This document shows, piece by piece, positions 43,973 to 54,294 of a stretch of 64,000 nt of DNA (the first letter of the stretch is position 1; every line of letters begins with the position of its first letter). The notes under the pieces are model-generated. The model did not search any database. It had not been told where the DNA came from and was given only the letters and a program-made list of their open reading frames with translations. The translations under genes and the position numbers were made by a program. The stretch lies in contig JAABNQ010000012.1 of assembly GCA_009928435.1 (NCBI GenBank), forward strand, positions 1-64,000, written 5' to 3'. Source of the stretch: Bacillus sp. HF117_J1_D (GTDB lineage Bacteria; Bacillota; Bacilli; Bacillales; Bacillaceae_C).

Positions 43973-46621
43973 ATGGAAAACAATCATATTGAGATGCCAA
44001 CGAAGTATGATCCGTTGACGATTGAAAAAAACAGATATGAATGGTGGCTGAAAGGGAAGTTTTTCGAAGCGGAGAATAATGCAGAAAAAGAGCCCTATAC
44101 CATTGTCATTCCGCCCCCGAATGTAACGGGGAGATTGCATTTGGGCCATGCATGGGATACGACGCTTCAAGACATTTTAACACGCATGAAAAGAATGCAG
44201 GGCTATGATGTACTATGGCTACCAGGTATGGATCATGCGGGGATTGCTACGCAGGCGAAAGTCGAAGAGCATCTTCGCAAAGAAGGAAAAAGTCGTTATG
44301 ATTTAGGCCGAGATAAGTTTTTAGAAGAGACATGGAAATGGAAAGAAGAATATGCGGGATTTATTCGCCAGCAGTGGGCGAAGCTAGGATTGGGACTTGA
44401 TTATACACGCGAGCGATTTACACTTGATGACGGATTGTCCAAAGCCGTTCGTGAAGTATTTGTCCGTTTATATAATGAGGGTCTTATTTACCGAGGGAAA
44501 TATATCATCAACTGGGACCCAGCAACGAAAACAGCTCTTTCTGATATCGAGGTCATTTACAAGGATGTCCAGGGTGCTTTTTATCATATGCGCTATCCAT
44601 TAGCGGACGGAAGCGGGTCAATTGAGATTGCCACAACACGTCCTGAGACGATGCTGGGAGATACTGCTGTTGCGGTACATCCAGAAGATGAGCGGTATAA
44701 GCACCTAATTGGAAAAACAGTTATTTTACCGATTGTGGGAAGGGAAATTCCTATTGTAGCAGATGATTATGTTGATATGGAGTTTGGTTCAGGTGCTGTA
44801 AAAATTACGCCGGCTCATGACCCGAACGACTTCGAAATTGGAAACAGGCATCATCTTGAGCGTGTGCTCGTCATGAATGAAGATGGCACGATGAATGAAG
44901 AAGCAGGAAAGTATAAAGGAATGGACCGCTTTGACTGCAGAAAGCAAATTGTCAAGGACTTGCAGGAAGAAGGTATCCTGTTCAAGATTGAAGAGCATAT
45001 GCACTCTGTTGGACATTCTGAGCGGAGTGGTGCAGTTGTTGAACCATATTTGTCCACACAATGGTTTGTTAATATGCAGCCACTGGCTGATGAAGCAGTC
45101 AAGCTCCAGCATTCAGAAGAGAAGGTGCAGTTTGTTCCAGATCGGTTTGAAAAAACATATTTGCACTGGATGGAAAATATCCGCGATTGGTGTATTTCAC
45201 GGCAGCTTTGGTGGGGGCACCGAATCCCGGCTTGGTATCATAAAGAGACCGGTGAAATATATGTGGGGCTGGAAGCGCCTGAAGATGAAGGAAACTGGGA
45301 GCAGGACCCAGATGTCCTTGACACTTGGTTCAGCTCGGCGCTATGGCCTTTTTCAACAATGGGCTGGCCTGATGCAGAATCAGAGGATTTTAAACGCTAT
45401 TACCCGACAGATTGCTTGGTAACAGGCTATGACATCATTTTCTTCTGGATTTCCAGAATGATTTTCCAAGGTTTAAAATTTACAGGAAAGCGTCCGTTTG
45501 ATGATGTATTGATTCACGGTCTTGTCCGCGATGCAGAAGGCCGTAAAATGAGCAAGTCCCTAGGAAACGGAGTCGATCCGATGGATGTAATCGACAAATA
45601 TGGGGCTGATTCATTAAGGTATTTCCTTGCTACAGGAAGTTCGCCGGGACATGATCTAAAATTTAGCATTGAAAAAGTCGAATCTGTATGGAATTTTGCC
45701 AATAAAATTTGGAATGCTTCCCGTTTTGCATTAATGAACATGGATGGCTTCAAGTTCGATGAAATTGATTTATCAGCAGAAAAATCGGTTGCGGACAAAT
45801 GGATTTTAACAAGGTTGAACGACACGGTTGAAACAGTAACCAGCCTTTCCAACAAATACGAGTTCGGTGAAGTGGGAAGAGTACTGTATCATTTTATATG
45901 GGACGATCTTTGTGATTGGTATATTGAAATGGCCAAACTCCCACTTTATGGTGAGGATGAGGCTGCAAAGAAAATGACGCGTTCCGTTTTGGCCTATGTG
46001 CTTGACCAAACAATGAGACTCTTGCATCCGTTCATGCCGTTCATTACCGAAGAAATTTGGCAGAACCTGCCTCATGAAGGTGAGTCCATTACGGTTGCAT
46101 CCTGGCCAAAGGTTCAAGAAGAGCTCACTGACAGGGATGCGGCTAATGAAATGAAAATATTGATGGATATCATCCGCTCGGTTCGCAATATCCGTGCGGA
46201 AGTGAACACACCGATGAGCAAAAAAATCACGCTTATGCTGAAAGCTCAGGATAAAGCGGTTCTTGATATTCTGCAAAAGAACAAAAGCTACCTAGAGAAA
46301 TTCTGTAATCCTGAAAATCTCGTCATAGAAATCGATATGAAGGCGCCGGAAAAAGCAATGACTGCAGTAGTCACTGGCGTAGAACTGTTCCTTCCATTAG
46401 CTGGTCTGTTGAATATTGAAGAAGAGATCGCAAGGCTCGAAAAAGAGTGGGCGAAGTGGAATAGTGAAGTGGAAAGAGTCCAGAAGAAGTTAAGCAATGA
46501 AAGATTTGTCAATAAAGCACCGCAGGCAGTAGTTGACGAAGAACGTGCGAAAGAAAAAGACTATTTAGCCAAGCGCGCAACAGTTGAAGAACGCATTAAA
46601 GAACTGAAGGCTTCCAACTAA
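43973..46621 (+). CDS. valS: valyl-tRNA synthetase
   Basis: An 882-residue class I aminoacyl-tRNA synthetase. The HIGH motif is HLGHAWD and KMSKS is KMSKSLGN. The connective editing domain carries [15 protein letters not shown] and the C-terminal coiled coil begins [21 protein letters not shown] lies before the ATG. Expression is controlled by the upstream T-box. folC follows and may be read through from valS. Confidence 0.99.
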   Translation: MENNHIEMPTKYDPLTIEKNRYEWWLKGKFFEAENNAEKEPYTIVIPPPNVTGRLHLGHAWDTTLQDILTRMKRMQGYDVLWLPGMDHAGIATQAKVEEHLRKEGKSRYDLGRDKFLEETWKWKEEYAGFIRQQWAKLGLGLDYTRERFTLDDGLSKAVREVFVRLYNEGLIYRGKYIINWDPATKTALSDIEVIYKDVQGAFYHMRYPLADGSGSIEIATTRPETMLGDTAVAVHPEDERYKHLIGKTVILPIVGREIPIVADDYVDMEFGSGAVKITPAHDPNDFEIGNRHHLERVLVMNEDGTMNEEAGKYKGMDRFDCRKQIVKDLQEEGILFKIEEHMHSVGHSERSGAVVEPYLSTQWFVNMQPLADEAVKLQHSEEKVQFVPDRFEKTYLHWMENIRDWCISRQLWWGHRIPAWYHKETGEIYVGLEAPEDEGNWEQDPDVLDTWFSSALWPFSTMGWPDAESEDFKRYYPTDCLVTGYDIIFFWISRMIFQGLKFTGKRPFDDVLIHGLVRDAEGRKMSKSLGNGVDPMDVIDKYGADSLRYFLATGSSPGHDLKFSIEKVESVWNFANKIWNASRFALMNMDGFKFDEIDLSAEKSVADKWILTRLNDTVETVTSLSNKYEFGEVGRVLYHFIWDDLCDWYIEMAKLPLYGEDEAAKKMTRSVLAYVLDQTMRLLHPFMPFITEEIWQNLPHEGESITVASWPKVQEELTDRDAANEMKILMDIIRSVRNIRAEVNTPMSKKITLMLKAQDKAVLDILQKNKSYLEKFCNPENLVIEIDMKAPEKAMTAVVTGVELFLPLAGLLNIEEEIARLEKEWAKWNSEVERVQKKLSNERFVNKAPQAVVDEERAKEKDYLAKRATVEERIKELKASN

Positions 46622-46714
46622 AGGCCAAGCGCAGCAACATACGTAATTCAAAAGGGGGGGAAGTGAGTCCGTGATGGATTTGCTTCCCTTATTTAACGAA
46701 AGGAGGGGCTTACA

Positions 46715-48031
46715 GTGAATACATATGCTGAGGCCATTTCCTGGATTCATTCGCAGCTGAAGTATGGGATCAATCTGGGATTGGCAAGAATGGAATGGCT
46801 TTTAAAGGAGCTGGGGAATCCAGAAAAGAAACTGAAAGCCATTCATGTGGCAGGAACGAACGGTAAAGGATCAACTGTCACCTTTCTTCGCTCCATTTTA
46901 AATGAAGCTGGCTATGATGTCGGAACATTTACATCTCCATACATAGAAACGTTCAACGAGCGGATCAGTGTGAATGGCAGCCCCATAGCGGACGATGATT
47001 TGATCGAATTGACACGGGTGATCAAACCCTTGGTAGAGGAGCTGGAAAAAGGAGAAGGGGGGCCGCCGACAGAATTCGAAATCATTACAGCCATGGCTCT
47101 ATATTACTTTGGAAACATTCGCCAGGTCGATTTTACCATTTTGGAAGTGGGACTTGGGGGACGATACGATTCTACGAATATCATCCAGCCGCTTGCAGGC
47201 ATCATTACCAACATAGGAAAGGATCATATCAACATTCTTGGTGACACGATTGGTAAGATTGCCTATGAAAAAGCTGGTATTATCAAGGAAGGAATTCCGT
47301 TATTTACTGGAGCCAAGCAAAGAGAAGCACTATCTGTTATTCGAGAGGAAACGAAAAAAAAACAGGCGGAGCTTTTTCAATTGGGAAGTGACTTTTCCAT
47401 TGAACATAATGAATCCATTCCTAGTGGAGAAAAATTTACATTTCAATCCAAGGAAACGACATATGAAAATTTGAAGCTCTCTCTTTTAGGGCGTCATCAG
47501 ACGGAAAATGCTGCATTAGCTGTTGCGAGCCTTTTGTACATGAAGGAAAAAAAATTGCTTCAATTGCATGAAAAAGACATCAGAGCGGGACTGAAGAAAG
47601 CATATTGGCCGGGGAGAATGGAGGTTTTGCGAGAACATCCTACTGTGATTTTGGACGGAGCCCATAATGCAGAAGGGCTGGAAGCTTTCCTATCTACGAT
47701 GAAAGAAAGATATAGCGAGAGAAAAGTCCAAGTGATCTTTGCAGCATTGGAGGATAAGGACCTGTCCCATATGCTTCCGCTGTTTAAAAAGATCAACGCA
47801 CAAGTAACCTTTACAGAGTTTGAGTTTCCAAGGGCAGCTTCCGCTTTGAAACTCAAGGAGATTGCACAAATGGAGGATGCTGTTATGGAAAGTAATTGGC
47901 GTGCTCTTGCAGAAAGAATGTTTAATGAACTACATCCTGAAGATGTGCTGGCAGTTACGGGGTCTCTTTACTTTATATCCGAAGTCAAACCGTTCATTGT
48001 GGAGTTATTAAAGGAAAAATATCAAATTTGA
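46715..48031 (+). CDS. folC: folylpolyglutamate synthase / dihydrofolate synthase
   Basis: A 438-residue Mur-ligase-type enzyme that adds glutamates to folates. The P-loop is HVAGTNGKGSTV, followed by SPYIETFNERISVNG and LEVGLGGRYDSTN. The C-terminal ligase domain holds VILDGAHNAEGLEAF. Start GTG has AAAGGAGGGG upstream. It follows valS as in B. subtilis. A perfect inverted repeat (48058-48091) follows its stop codon. Confidence 0.97.
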   Translation: MNTYAEAISWIHSQLKYGINLGLARMEWLLKELGNPEKKLKAIHVAGTNGKGSTVTFLRSILNEAGYDVGTFTSPYIETFNERISVNGSPIADDDLIELTRVIKPLVEELEKGEGGPPTEFEIITAMALYYFGNIRQVDFTILEVGLGGRYDSTNIIQPLAGIITNIGKDHINILGDTIGKIAYEKAGIIKEGIPLFTGAKQREALSVIREETKKKQAELFQLGSDFSIEHNESIPSGEKFTFQSKETTYENLKLSLLGRHQTENAALAVASLLYMKEKKLLQLHEKDIRAGLKKAYWPGRMEVLREHPTVILDGAHNAEGLEAFLSTMKERYSERKVQVIFAALEDKDLSHMLPLFKKINAQVTFTEFEFPRAASALKLKEIAQMEDAVMESNWRALAERMFNELHPEDVLAVTGSLYFISEVKPFIVELLKEKYQI

Positions 48032-48057
48032 ACGAAATAAACGGTGAGACACAGCTC

Positions 48058-48091
48058 ATGCCGCCTAAGTTATTGAATACAGGCGGCATGG
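48058..48091 (+). terminator. inverted repeat after folC
   Basis: CATGCCGCC pairs with GGCGGCATG over a 15-base loop. No T-run follows, so it may only stabilise the mRNA end. Confidence 0.5.
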
Positions 48092-48793
48092 GCTGAAAGG
48101 AGTGGATGGAAGAAAACGAGGATTGGTGTCCACCCTTGATTGTTTCGTTCATTTATTTAGCAGAAGTCTCCCATTTCTTAGTTGGTTTATTAAAGGATTT
48201 TCTCTAAAAAGTGTCGAATACTGTTCATGATATTTATTTTTTTACAAGGGAGGTATGTTTTTTGAAAAAAATAAAGGCATAGAGTTTGGGTAAACTGGTA
48301 TGGATCAACTTCTTCTAGATAAATAGGGAGATGATCGCATATCAATGAGCTCATTGGTGTTCATCAGTTATGGAGGTGATAGAAATGTTCTCATGATGAG
48401 CTATTCACGACGAGGCAATCTGTGGCTGGGACAAAGGATATTGCCGATCACTTAGGTACTGATTGGCTTCAGTCATTTGATGAAGAATGAGACAAAGCCC
48501 AAAAATCCCCGATTTTGACCGCATAGAACCAACTGCAAGACAAAATCTAGCACGTAAATAAAAACTACGATAAATTTTCATCAGCAAAGAAAGGAACCGC
48601 TCTACCAACTTCAACTGAGCTGTCCAAAAAAAGAAGGCTCACCGATACATCCTCCCCATTTTTAAAATACCAAATCCATAAAGCCCCATTATTCTATGCA
48701 GTCCTTCCCGTTTTACCTATTCGTATTCTGATTTTGATCATGATGTTATATACATTAAATAATCGAAGGTTTATTGAAAGGATTTACTACAAT
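48092..48793 (+). other. long folC-comC gap with repeat fragment and coding-like scraps
   Basis: It contains a short AGCAGAAGTCTCCCA fragment (48159-48173, copy C of the dispersed family). At 48375 GGAGGTGATAG is followed by an ATG that stops after three codons. A nearby frame reads TKDIADHLGTDWLQSFDEE before a stop. This looks like decayed coding sequence of unknown origin. No complete gene is present. Confidence 0.45.
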
Positions 48794-49534
48794 ATGACAT
48801 TTATCATTTTTATCTATGGTCTTCTTTTAGGGTCCTTTTTTAACGTTGCGGGACTGAGAATACCTCTTAATCAATCTATTGTCACACCCGGTTCCTCTTG
48901 TCCGAGCTGCAGCCATCCTTTATCAACGATTGAACTGATACCTGTGATTTCCTTTTTAATGCAAGGGGGAAAATGCCGTTCTTGTAAGGCGCGGATATCG
49001 CCTGTTTATCCTGTGATGGAGCTGTTAACCGGAGGGTTATTTGCTGCGGCGTTTATTGAGTTCGGCTTGACGTTGGAATTTGCTATTGTCTGTACGCTCA
49101 CTTCGCTATTTATTATTATTACAGTGTCGGACATTACCTATATGCTCATACCTGATAAAGTGCTATTGGTTTTTGGGGGCTTTTTTTTGCTAGAAAGATT
49201 CATAAAGCCTCTTGATCCGTGGTGGGATTCACTTGTGGGTGCAGCGGTCGGTTTTGGTTTGCTTCTGTTAATAGCGATCACTAGCAAAGGAGCAATGGGT
49301 GGCGGAGATATAAAGCTCTTTGCCGTTTTAGGATTTGCACTAGGAACAAAGCTTGTTTTACTCTCTTTCTTCTTGGCCACTCTAATTGGAACAGTTGCTG
49401 GGGGTATGGGAATGATAACCGGTTCTGTGCAAAAAGGGGAAGCTATCCCCTTCGGGCCTTTTATCGCCGCGGGAACACTTGTAGCTTATTTCTATCATGG
49501 GGAGATCTTTCAATGGTATTTTGGTTTTTTTTAA
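48794..49534 (+). CDS. comC: type IV prepilin peptidase / competence protein ComC
   Basis: A 246-residue polytopic membrane protease that cleaves and N-methylates competence pseudopilins of the ComG system. Two CxxC pairs (CPSC and CRSC) form the zinc motif. The catalytic aspartates are in VSDITYMLIPD and GGGDIKLFA (GxGD type). Seven to eight membrane helices. I start at the ATG before TFIIFIYGLLLGSFFN, matching the family; the upstream in-frame ATGs add an unlikely extension. The ribosome site (AAAGGA) is rather distant. Confidence 0.94.
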   Translation: MTFIIFIYGLLLGSFFNVAGLRIPLNQSIVTPGSSCPSCSHPLSTIELIPVISFLMQGGKCRSCKARISPVYPVMELLTGGLFAAAFIEFGLTLEFAIVCTLTSLFIIITVSDITYMLIPDKVLLVFGGFFLLERFIKPLDPWWDSLVGAAVGFGLLLLIAITSKGAMGGGDIKLFAVLGFALGTKLVLLSFFLATLIGTVAGGMGMITGSVQKGEAIPFGPFIAAGTLVAYFYHGEIFQWYFGFF

Positions 49535-49655
49535 AATTAAGAATGATAGGCTGCTATTTCGTGATAGTTTAGCAATACATTCTCACACATTGTGCTGAAA
49601 TTCTGAAGAAATTTTCATATTACGAATAACCACAGGAGAAATTGGCGAAATCCTT

Positions 49656-49690
49656 TAAGGGCGAGACGACAAAAGTCTTGTCCTTTTTTT
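49656..49690 (+). terminator. hairpin terminator after comC
   Basis: AAGGGCGAGAC pairs imperfectly with GTCTTGTCCTT, followed by TTTTTT. Confidence 0.75.
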
Positions 49691-49742
49691 ATTTTGTCGT
49701 GCTAGCATATGAACAAATCATGAGAGCGGAGGGATTGATGAT

Positions 49743-50774
49743 ATGGCACGTAAAAAAAGACAGGCGAAAAAAGAAATGAAAGTTAAAATCAATGGGAAAG
49801 AACAGCAATTAAATGAGGAAGTCGTCATCAAAGACTGGAATAAGGCCAAAAAGGAAACGGCAGCCGCCGAGGATAGACTTGAAAATGATGGTTTTGAGTG
49901 GGTTTTGCCGAATAAGGACATCCCGGAAATTCCGGAGTTTCAGCCTGCACAAGGTATTCCAGAGAGCGCTGAAGAGGAAAGGAAACCCAAAATCAATATA
50001 TCAAAGTATTTCCAAAAGAGGTTTTCACCGAACAAAACAGGACTTTTAATATCGGCTATTCTAGCAGTGGCAATTGGTCTCGGATTTGGTTTATTTGTAT
50101 GGAAGCTTGTAGTAAATCCAGAAAGTAGCACTGTATTAACAGATGCAGCACCTACTGTTCCAGCTGAGAGTAAGGAGAAAGGGACTGCAGTGACGGCAAC
50201 AATGCCTGGTTTATCAGCGGCAGTCGTTCAAGGCGGAGCTTTTTCTACTGAGGAAGCTGCAACAAGCTTCTCTGACAAATTCACTAGCCAGGGTCTGCCA
50301 TCTATTTCATTAAATGTCGATGAACAGCAGTTTTTATTCATTGGAGTGACAGAAGACTTGAATACGGCAAAGACGTGGGTGGAGGATTACAAAGCCAACG
50401 GAATGGATGTGTATGCCAAAGAATTCAGTGTTCCTGAGCACCAAATAAAGGTTGACTCGAAAATCGAGGCTGAATGGATGACAGAAGCACCAAAACTATT
50501 TGGAATCCTCGCAAAAGAAGCGGCCGATGCACGCGCCAGCGGTCAGATAAACGAACAAGTCCTTCAGGATTCAGAAACAACGATCAAGAAATTTGAAGGT
50601 AAAAACATCCAGCAAAAACTTTCAATTGATCTAAGAACCCAATTAGAAGATACAATCAAACAGTTGGGAGTCTATTCAGCCTCACAGAACCAAGAGAATT
50701 TGACAAAAGCGCAACAGTCCTTGTTGAACTTCTTAAAGGCATATTATGATGGAGCAAAGGGGCCCTCTGTTTAA
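49743..50774 (+). CDS. spoIIB: SpoIIB-like SPOR-domain protein
   Basis: A 343-residue protein with a charged cytoplasmic region (1-95), one membrane helix (TGLLISAILAVAIGLGFGLFVW) and an external SPOR-type domain (about 155-225, VVQGGAFSTEEAATSFSDKF) that binds denuded septal peptidoglycan. The architecture and the place between comC and maf identify it as SpoIIB, which helps septal wall dissolution during engulfment. GGAGGGATT lies before the ATG. A C-terminal helical extension follows the SPOR domain. Confidence 0.9.
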   Translation: MARKKRQAKKEMKVKINGKEQQLNEEVVIKDWNKAKKETAAAEDRLENDGFEWVLPNKDIPEIPEFQPAQGIPESAEEERKPKINISKYFQKRFSPNKTGLLISAILAVAIGLGFGLFVWKLVVNPESSTVLTDAAPTVPAESKEKGTAVTATMPGLSAAVVQGGAFSTEEAATSFSDKFTSQGLPSISLNVDEQQFLFIGVTEDLNTAKTWVEDYKANGMDVYAKEFSVPEHQIKVDSKIEAEWMTEAPKLFGILAKEAADARASGQINEQVLQDSETTIKKFEGKNIQQKLSIDLRTQLEDTIKQLGVYSASQNQENLTKAQQSLLNFLKAYYDGAKGPSV

Positions 50775-50939
50775 AACAGGGCCTTTTTTCTTTCCCCAGG
50801 TCACAAGACGCTTGCACACTTCTTCTTTTTTTCTGCTCTTAGTAAATGAGATGAAAGATTCTGGCTATTGTTTCTTTCTTGTTGTTTTGATACGATGGGA
50901 TTGTATCTTCCATTTGATCAAAAAGGCAGGATTTGTTAC

Positions 50940-51512
50940 ATGCCCAACCTCGTCTTGGCTTCTTCATCTCCCCGTCGGAAGGAACTTCTTGAAAAATTAT
51001 CTATTCCTTTTACTATCTATTCACCAAATGTTGACGAATCAATTGATAAAGACCTAAAACCCGCAGAAATAGTATCCGAATTATCCTTCAGAAAGGCAAA
51101 GAAAGCAGGAAATAAATATCCGGATTCCTATGTTATTGGCTCTGACACTGTTGTTGTTTATAAAGGAACAGTGCTTGGAAAGCCGGCTGACAGAGAAACT
51201 GCCAGAAAAATGCTATTCAGTTTGTCTGGATGCACTCATTCAGTCTACACAGGGGTTTCCGTCGTTTTTGGAAAATCTGTCAAAACTTTTTATGAAAAGA
51301 CAGATGTAACATTTTGGGACTTATCAAATGAGGAAATTGAAAGATATCTTGATAGTGGCGAACCATTTGATAAAGCAGGAGGATATGGAATTCAAGGACA
51401 GGGCGCTCTCTTTGTCCAATCTATACATGGCGACTTTTACTCGGTTGTTGGCCTGCCAATCTCTCGTCTCTACCAGGTATTAAAAGAAATGGGTTACCAT
51501 AATCATCATTGA
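50940..51512 (+). CDS. maf: Maf-family nucleotide pyrophosphatase
   Basis: A 190-residue nucleoside triphosphate pyrophosphatase (dTTP/UTP-type), implicated in septum formation control. The signature SSSPRRKELLE and the SDTVVVYKG and QGQGALFVQ motifs are present. I start at the ATG before PNLVLASSSPRR; the longer frame upstream is hydrophobic noise. It overlaps or abuts radC, with which it forms a short operon. Confidence 0.95.
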   Translation: MPNLVLASSSPRRKELLEKLSIPFTIYSPNVDESIDKDLKPAEIVSELSFRKAKKAGNKYPDSYVIGSDTVVVYKGTVLGKPADRETARKMLFSLSGCTHSVYTGVSVVFGKSVKTFYEKTDVTFWDLSNEEIERYLDSGEPFDKAGGYGIQGQGALFVQSIHGDFYSVVGLPISRLYQVLKEMGYHNHH

Positions 51513-51526
51513 AAAGGGAGGAAGCC

Positions 51527-52219
51527 ATGGATAAATCAGAAACACTGATGATAAGGGACTTTCCAATTGATGAAAGACCCAGGGAAAGGCTCATCAACCA
51601 TGGAGCTGTCAGTCTTTCCAATCATGAGCTGCTTGCTATACTGTTGAGGACTGGAACGAAATCTGAGTCCGCTATCCAGCTAGCAAACAGTCTGCTGACA
51701 CAATTTGGCGGTCTGCTCTGGTTGAAGGAAGCAGCTTTGGAAGAAATCATGAGTTTAAAAGGCATCGGAAAAGCAAAGGCGGTCCAAATTGCTGCGGCCG
51801 TGGAGCTTGGAAGGCGGATCAGCAATCTCACATATGATGACCGCTATGTTATCCGAAGTCCAGAAGATGGAGCCAATTACGTCATGAACGATATGAGATT
51901 TTTAACACAGGAGCACTTCGTATGCTTATACCTCAACACAAAAAATCAGGTCCTCCACAAGCAAACCATTTTTATCGGTAGCTTGAATGCTTCCATAGTT
52001 CATCCGCGCGAGGTGTTCAAAGAAGCATTTCGCAGATCCGCCGCATCCATCATTTGCTTTCACAATCACCCATCCGGCGATCCAGCACCTTCTAGAGAAG
52101 ATATTGAAGTGACAAAAAGACTTGTCGAGTGCGGAAAAATTATCGGTATAGAAATCCTTGATCATTTAATCATTGGCGATAATAAATATGTCAGTATGAA
52201 AGAAAAGGGCTTTATGTAA
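51527..52219 (+). CDS. radC: RadC-family MPN+ protein
   Basis: A 230-residue protein with an N-terminal helix-hairpin-helix region (LKGIGKAKAVQIAAAVELG) and a C-terminal JAB/MPN+ metalloprotease-like domain whose metal motif is HNHPSGDPAPSREDIEV (H-x-H-x10-D). Called a DNA repair protein, but its biochemical role is not settled. The ATG at 51527 has GGGAGGAAG upstream. It follows maf, as in B. subtilis. A degenerate duplicate of its last 38 codons lies 680 bp downstream. Confidence 0.95.
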   Translation: MDKSETLMIRDFPIDERPRERLINHGAVSLSNHELLAILLRTGTKSESAIQLANSLLTQFGGLLWLKEAALEEIMSLKGIGKAKAVQIAAAVELGRRISNLTYDDRYVIRSPEDGANYVMNDMRFLTQEHFVCLYLNTKNQVLHKQTIFIGSLNASIVHPREVFKEAFRRSAASIICFHNHPSGDPAPSREDIEVTKRLVECGKIIGIEILDHLIIGDNKYVSMKEKGFM

Positions 52220-52323
52220 CATTGAGCTTATAATAGTGAGAACGTGAATTTATTAGTTACAGGATTAGAAACCCAACGGGGGTTGAATGGGAGATACACA
52301 ACAAATTTAGGGTAAAGCGTTCA

Positions 52324-52370
52324 AAATCCTTTCAAGGAGCTAGAGTCTTTCACTTCTTGAAAGGATTTTT
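52324..52370 (+). terminator. hairpin terminator after radC
   Basis: AATCCTTTCAAG pairs with CTTGAAAGGATT, followed by TTTG. Confidence 0.85.
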
Positions 52371-52428
52371 GCTATTTGAAGATGACTTTTCCTTTGCGGT
52401 GATCCGTGAATTCAAGAATTTTGAGCGA

Positions 52429-52560
52429 ACTTCCTTCAGCTGAAATCTCCCACTTCTGCTATTCCATTCAAACCCCGATGAATAAAATTAAAGCCCCTGG
52501 CGGACCCACAGATTTTCAGAGGGAATTTATCAAGCGAGCTGGCGGATTTAATAGGAAAGG
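52429..52560 (+). repeat. degenerate dispersed repeat, family AGAAGTCTCCC, copy D
   Basis: It begins CTTCAGCTGAAATCTCCCAC and contains TTTTCAGAGGGAATTTATCA, matching blocks of copy A. The most diverged copy of the four. Confidence 0.45.
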
Positions 52561-52900
52561 AGACACCTCCACCTGAGAAAATTGTGTGAAAATCGAGCAA
52601 CAAATTTTCTGTGTTTATAAGTTTTTTGTAAGGAAGATCAATTTATTTCCATAAACGTATTAATTTTTACTCCAAGATAGCCTATACTTAATAATATAGA
52701 ATCATTTCCTTTCTACTGTATTTATGTGAACTTACACCGCCTCATCTGAATACAAAGAATTAAGTTCTCCATAGACAAACAATTTTCAACAAAAACTAAA
52801 CGTTGTGTTGTTCATCAATCATGTATTCAAGGATGTTTTCGTGGGACTCCAGTTTATAAATTCCTTATACAAATATTGATTAAGGATCTATCACTATCAA
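52561..52900. other. AT-rich intergenic part of the radC-mreB gap
   Basis: No gene, hairpin or convincing promoter recognised. It lies between the dispersed repeat and the radC remnant. Confidence 0.4.
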
Positions 52901-53016
52901 GAGAAGATCTTTTGAATTGATAAAAGGCTTGTCGAATATAGGAAAATTATGCCTGCGACCACTTGATGATTGGCGATCATAAATATATCAGCATGAAAGA
53001 AAAAGGATTGATGTGC
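52901..53016 (+). pseudogene. remnant duplicate of the radC 3' end
   Basis: About 115 bp align with the last 38 codons of radC: AAAAGGCTTGTCGA corresponds to AAAAAGACTTGTCGA, and TTGATGATTGGCGATCATAA to TTAATCATTGGCGATAATAA. Then ATGAAAGAAAAAGGATTGATG matches the intact gene's end. A small deletion and several stop codons show decay. The fragment keeps the same orientation as radC. Confidence 0.85.
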
Positions 53017-53164
53017 CACTATGATTTTTAGAAATGATAAGATATAATAAGTCTTGTGATTTTTATCGGTTGACACGAATATTATCAATATTTCCAAGCT
53101 TATTTCTTTAAAAAGCGTTAAAAATAGAAATGCAATTTGGGGTTAGAAAGGGAGAATACATATC

Positions 53165-54175
53165 ATGTTTGGATTCGGTACAAAAGATTTAGGAATTGAC
53201 CTAGGTACAGCGAATACTCTTGTTTTTGTAAAAGGAAAAGGAATTGTTTTACGTGAACCTTCAGTTGTTGCCATTAACACAGAAACAAAGAAAATTGTTG
53301 CAGTTGGTAACGATGCTAAGAAAATGATTGGGAGAACGCCTGGAAATATTGTGGCTATGCGCCCAATGAGGGACGGAGTCATTGCAGATTATGAAACAAC
53401 AGCAACCATGATGAAGTACTTTATCAAAGAAGCAGCCAAAGCGAAAGGCTCATTCAATGGAAAGCCTTATGTCATGGTTTGTGTTCCATCCGGAATTACA
53501 GCTGTTGAACAAAGGGCGGTACTAGATGCTACAAGGGAAGCTGGGGCACGTGAAGCTTATCCTATTGAAGAGCCATTTGCCGCTGCTATCGGCGCGGACC
53601 TTCCTGTATGGGAGCCGACAGGAAGCATGGTTGTGGATATCGGAGGCGGAACAACTGAAGTGGCTGTCATTTCACTTGGAGGTATTGTGGCAAGCAACTC
53701 CATCCGGACTGCTGGGGACAATTTTGACGAAGCCATTGTGAATTACATTCGTAAAAACTATAACCTGTTGATCGGTGAAAGAACAGCAGAAACGATAAAA
53801 GTGGAGATTGGCTCTGCCGGCGATGTTGAGGAAAATGAAACTATGGAAATTCGTGGACGGGACTTGTTAACAGGACTTCCTAAAACAATTGAAATCACTG
53901 CTGAAGAGATTTCCGGTGCATTGCATGACACTGTTTATGCCATTATTGATGCTGTGAAAAATACATTGGAAAACACTCCACCAGAGTTGGCTGCGGACAT
54001 TATGGACAGGGGTATCGTGTTGACAGGGGGAGGAGCATTGCTTCGAAACTTGGATAAATTAATCAGTGATGAGACCAAAATGCCTGTACTTATTGCTGAA
54101 GAACCGCTTGATTGTGTCGCAATTGGAACAGGAAAAGCACTTGACCATATCAATCTGTTCAAAGATCGGGCGTAG
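53165..54175 (+). CDS. mreB: rod-shape determining actin homologue MreB
   Basis: A 336-residue bacterial actin that forms membrane-associated filaments guiding the elongasome. ATP-binding motifs are [15 protein letters not shown] and [18 protein letters not shown]. An amphipathic start ([10 protein letters not shown]) is typical of Gram-positive MreB. GGGAGAATA lies before the ATG. First gene of mreBCD-minCD. Confidence 0.98.
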   Translation: MFGFGTKDLGIDLGTANTLVFVKGKGIVLREPSVVAINTETKKIVAVGNDAKKMIGRTPGNIVAMRPMRDGVIADYETTATMMKYFIKEAAKAKGSFNGKPYVMVCVPSGITAVEQRAVLDATREAGAREAYPIEEPFAAAIGADLPVWEPTGSMVVDIGGGTTEVAVISLGGIVASNSIRTAGDNFDEAIVNYIRKNYNLLIGERTAETIKVEIGSAGDVEENETMEIRGRDLLTGLPKTIEITAEEISGALHDTVYAIIDAVKNTLENTPPELAADIMDRGIVLTGGGALLRNLDKLISDETKMPVLIAEEPLDCVAIGTGKALDHINLFKDRA

Positions 54176-54294
54176 TTCCCAGACTGTAAAAAGCAAGAGG
54201 CCGCTTACAAAGCGGTACTCTGCTTTTCCATGCATTTTGCCTCCGAGTTTCTTGTTTGAAACAGGTAGGTTATTTGAAGTTAGAGGTGGATATG

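Noticed and set aside
48640-48793. ComK box before comC
   Set aside because: No AAAAN5TTTT pairs with proper spacing were seen, although comC is ComK-dependent in B. subtilis.
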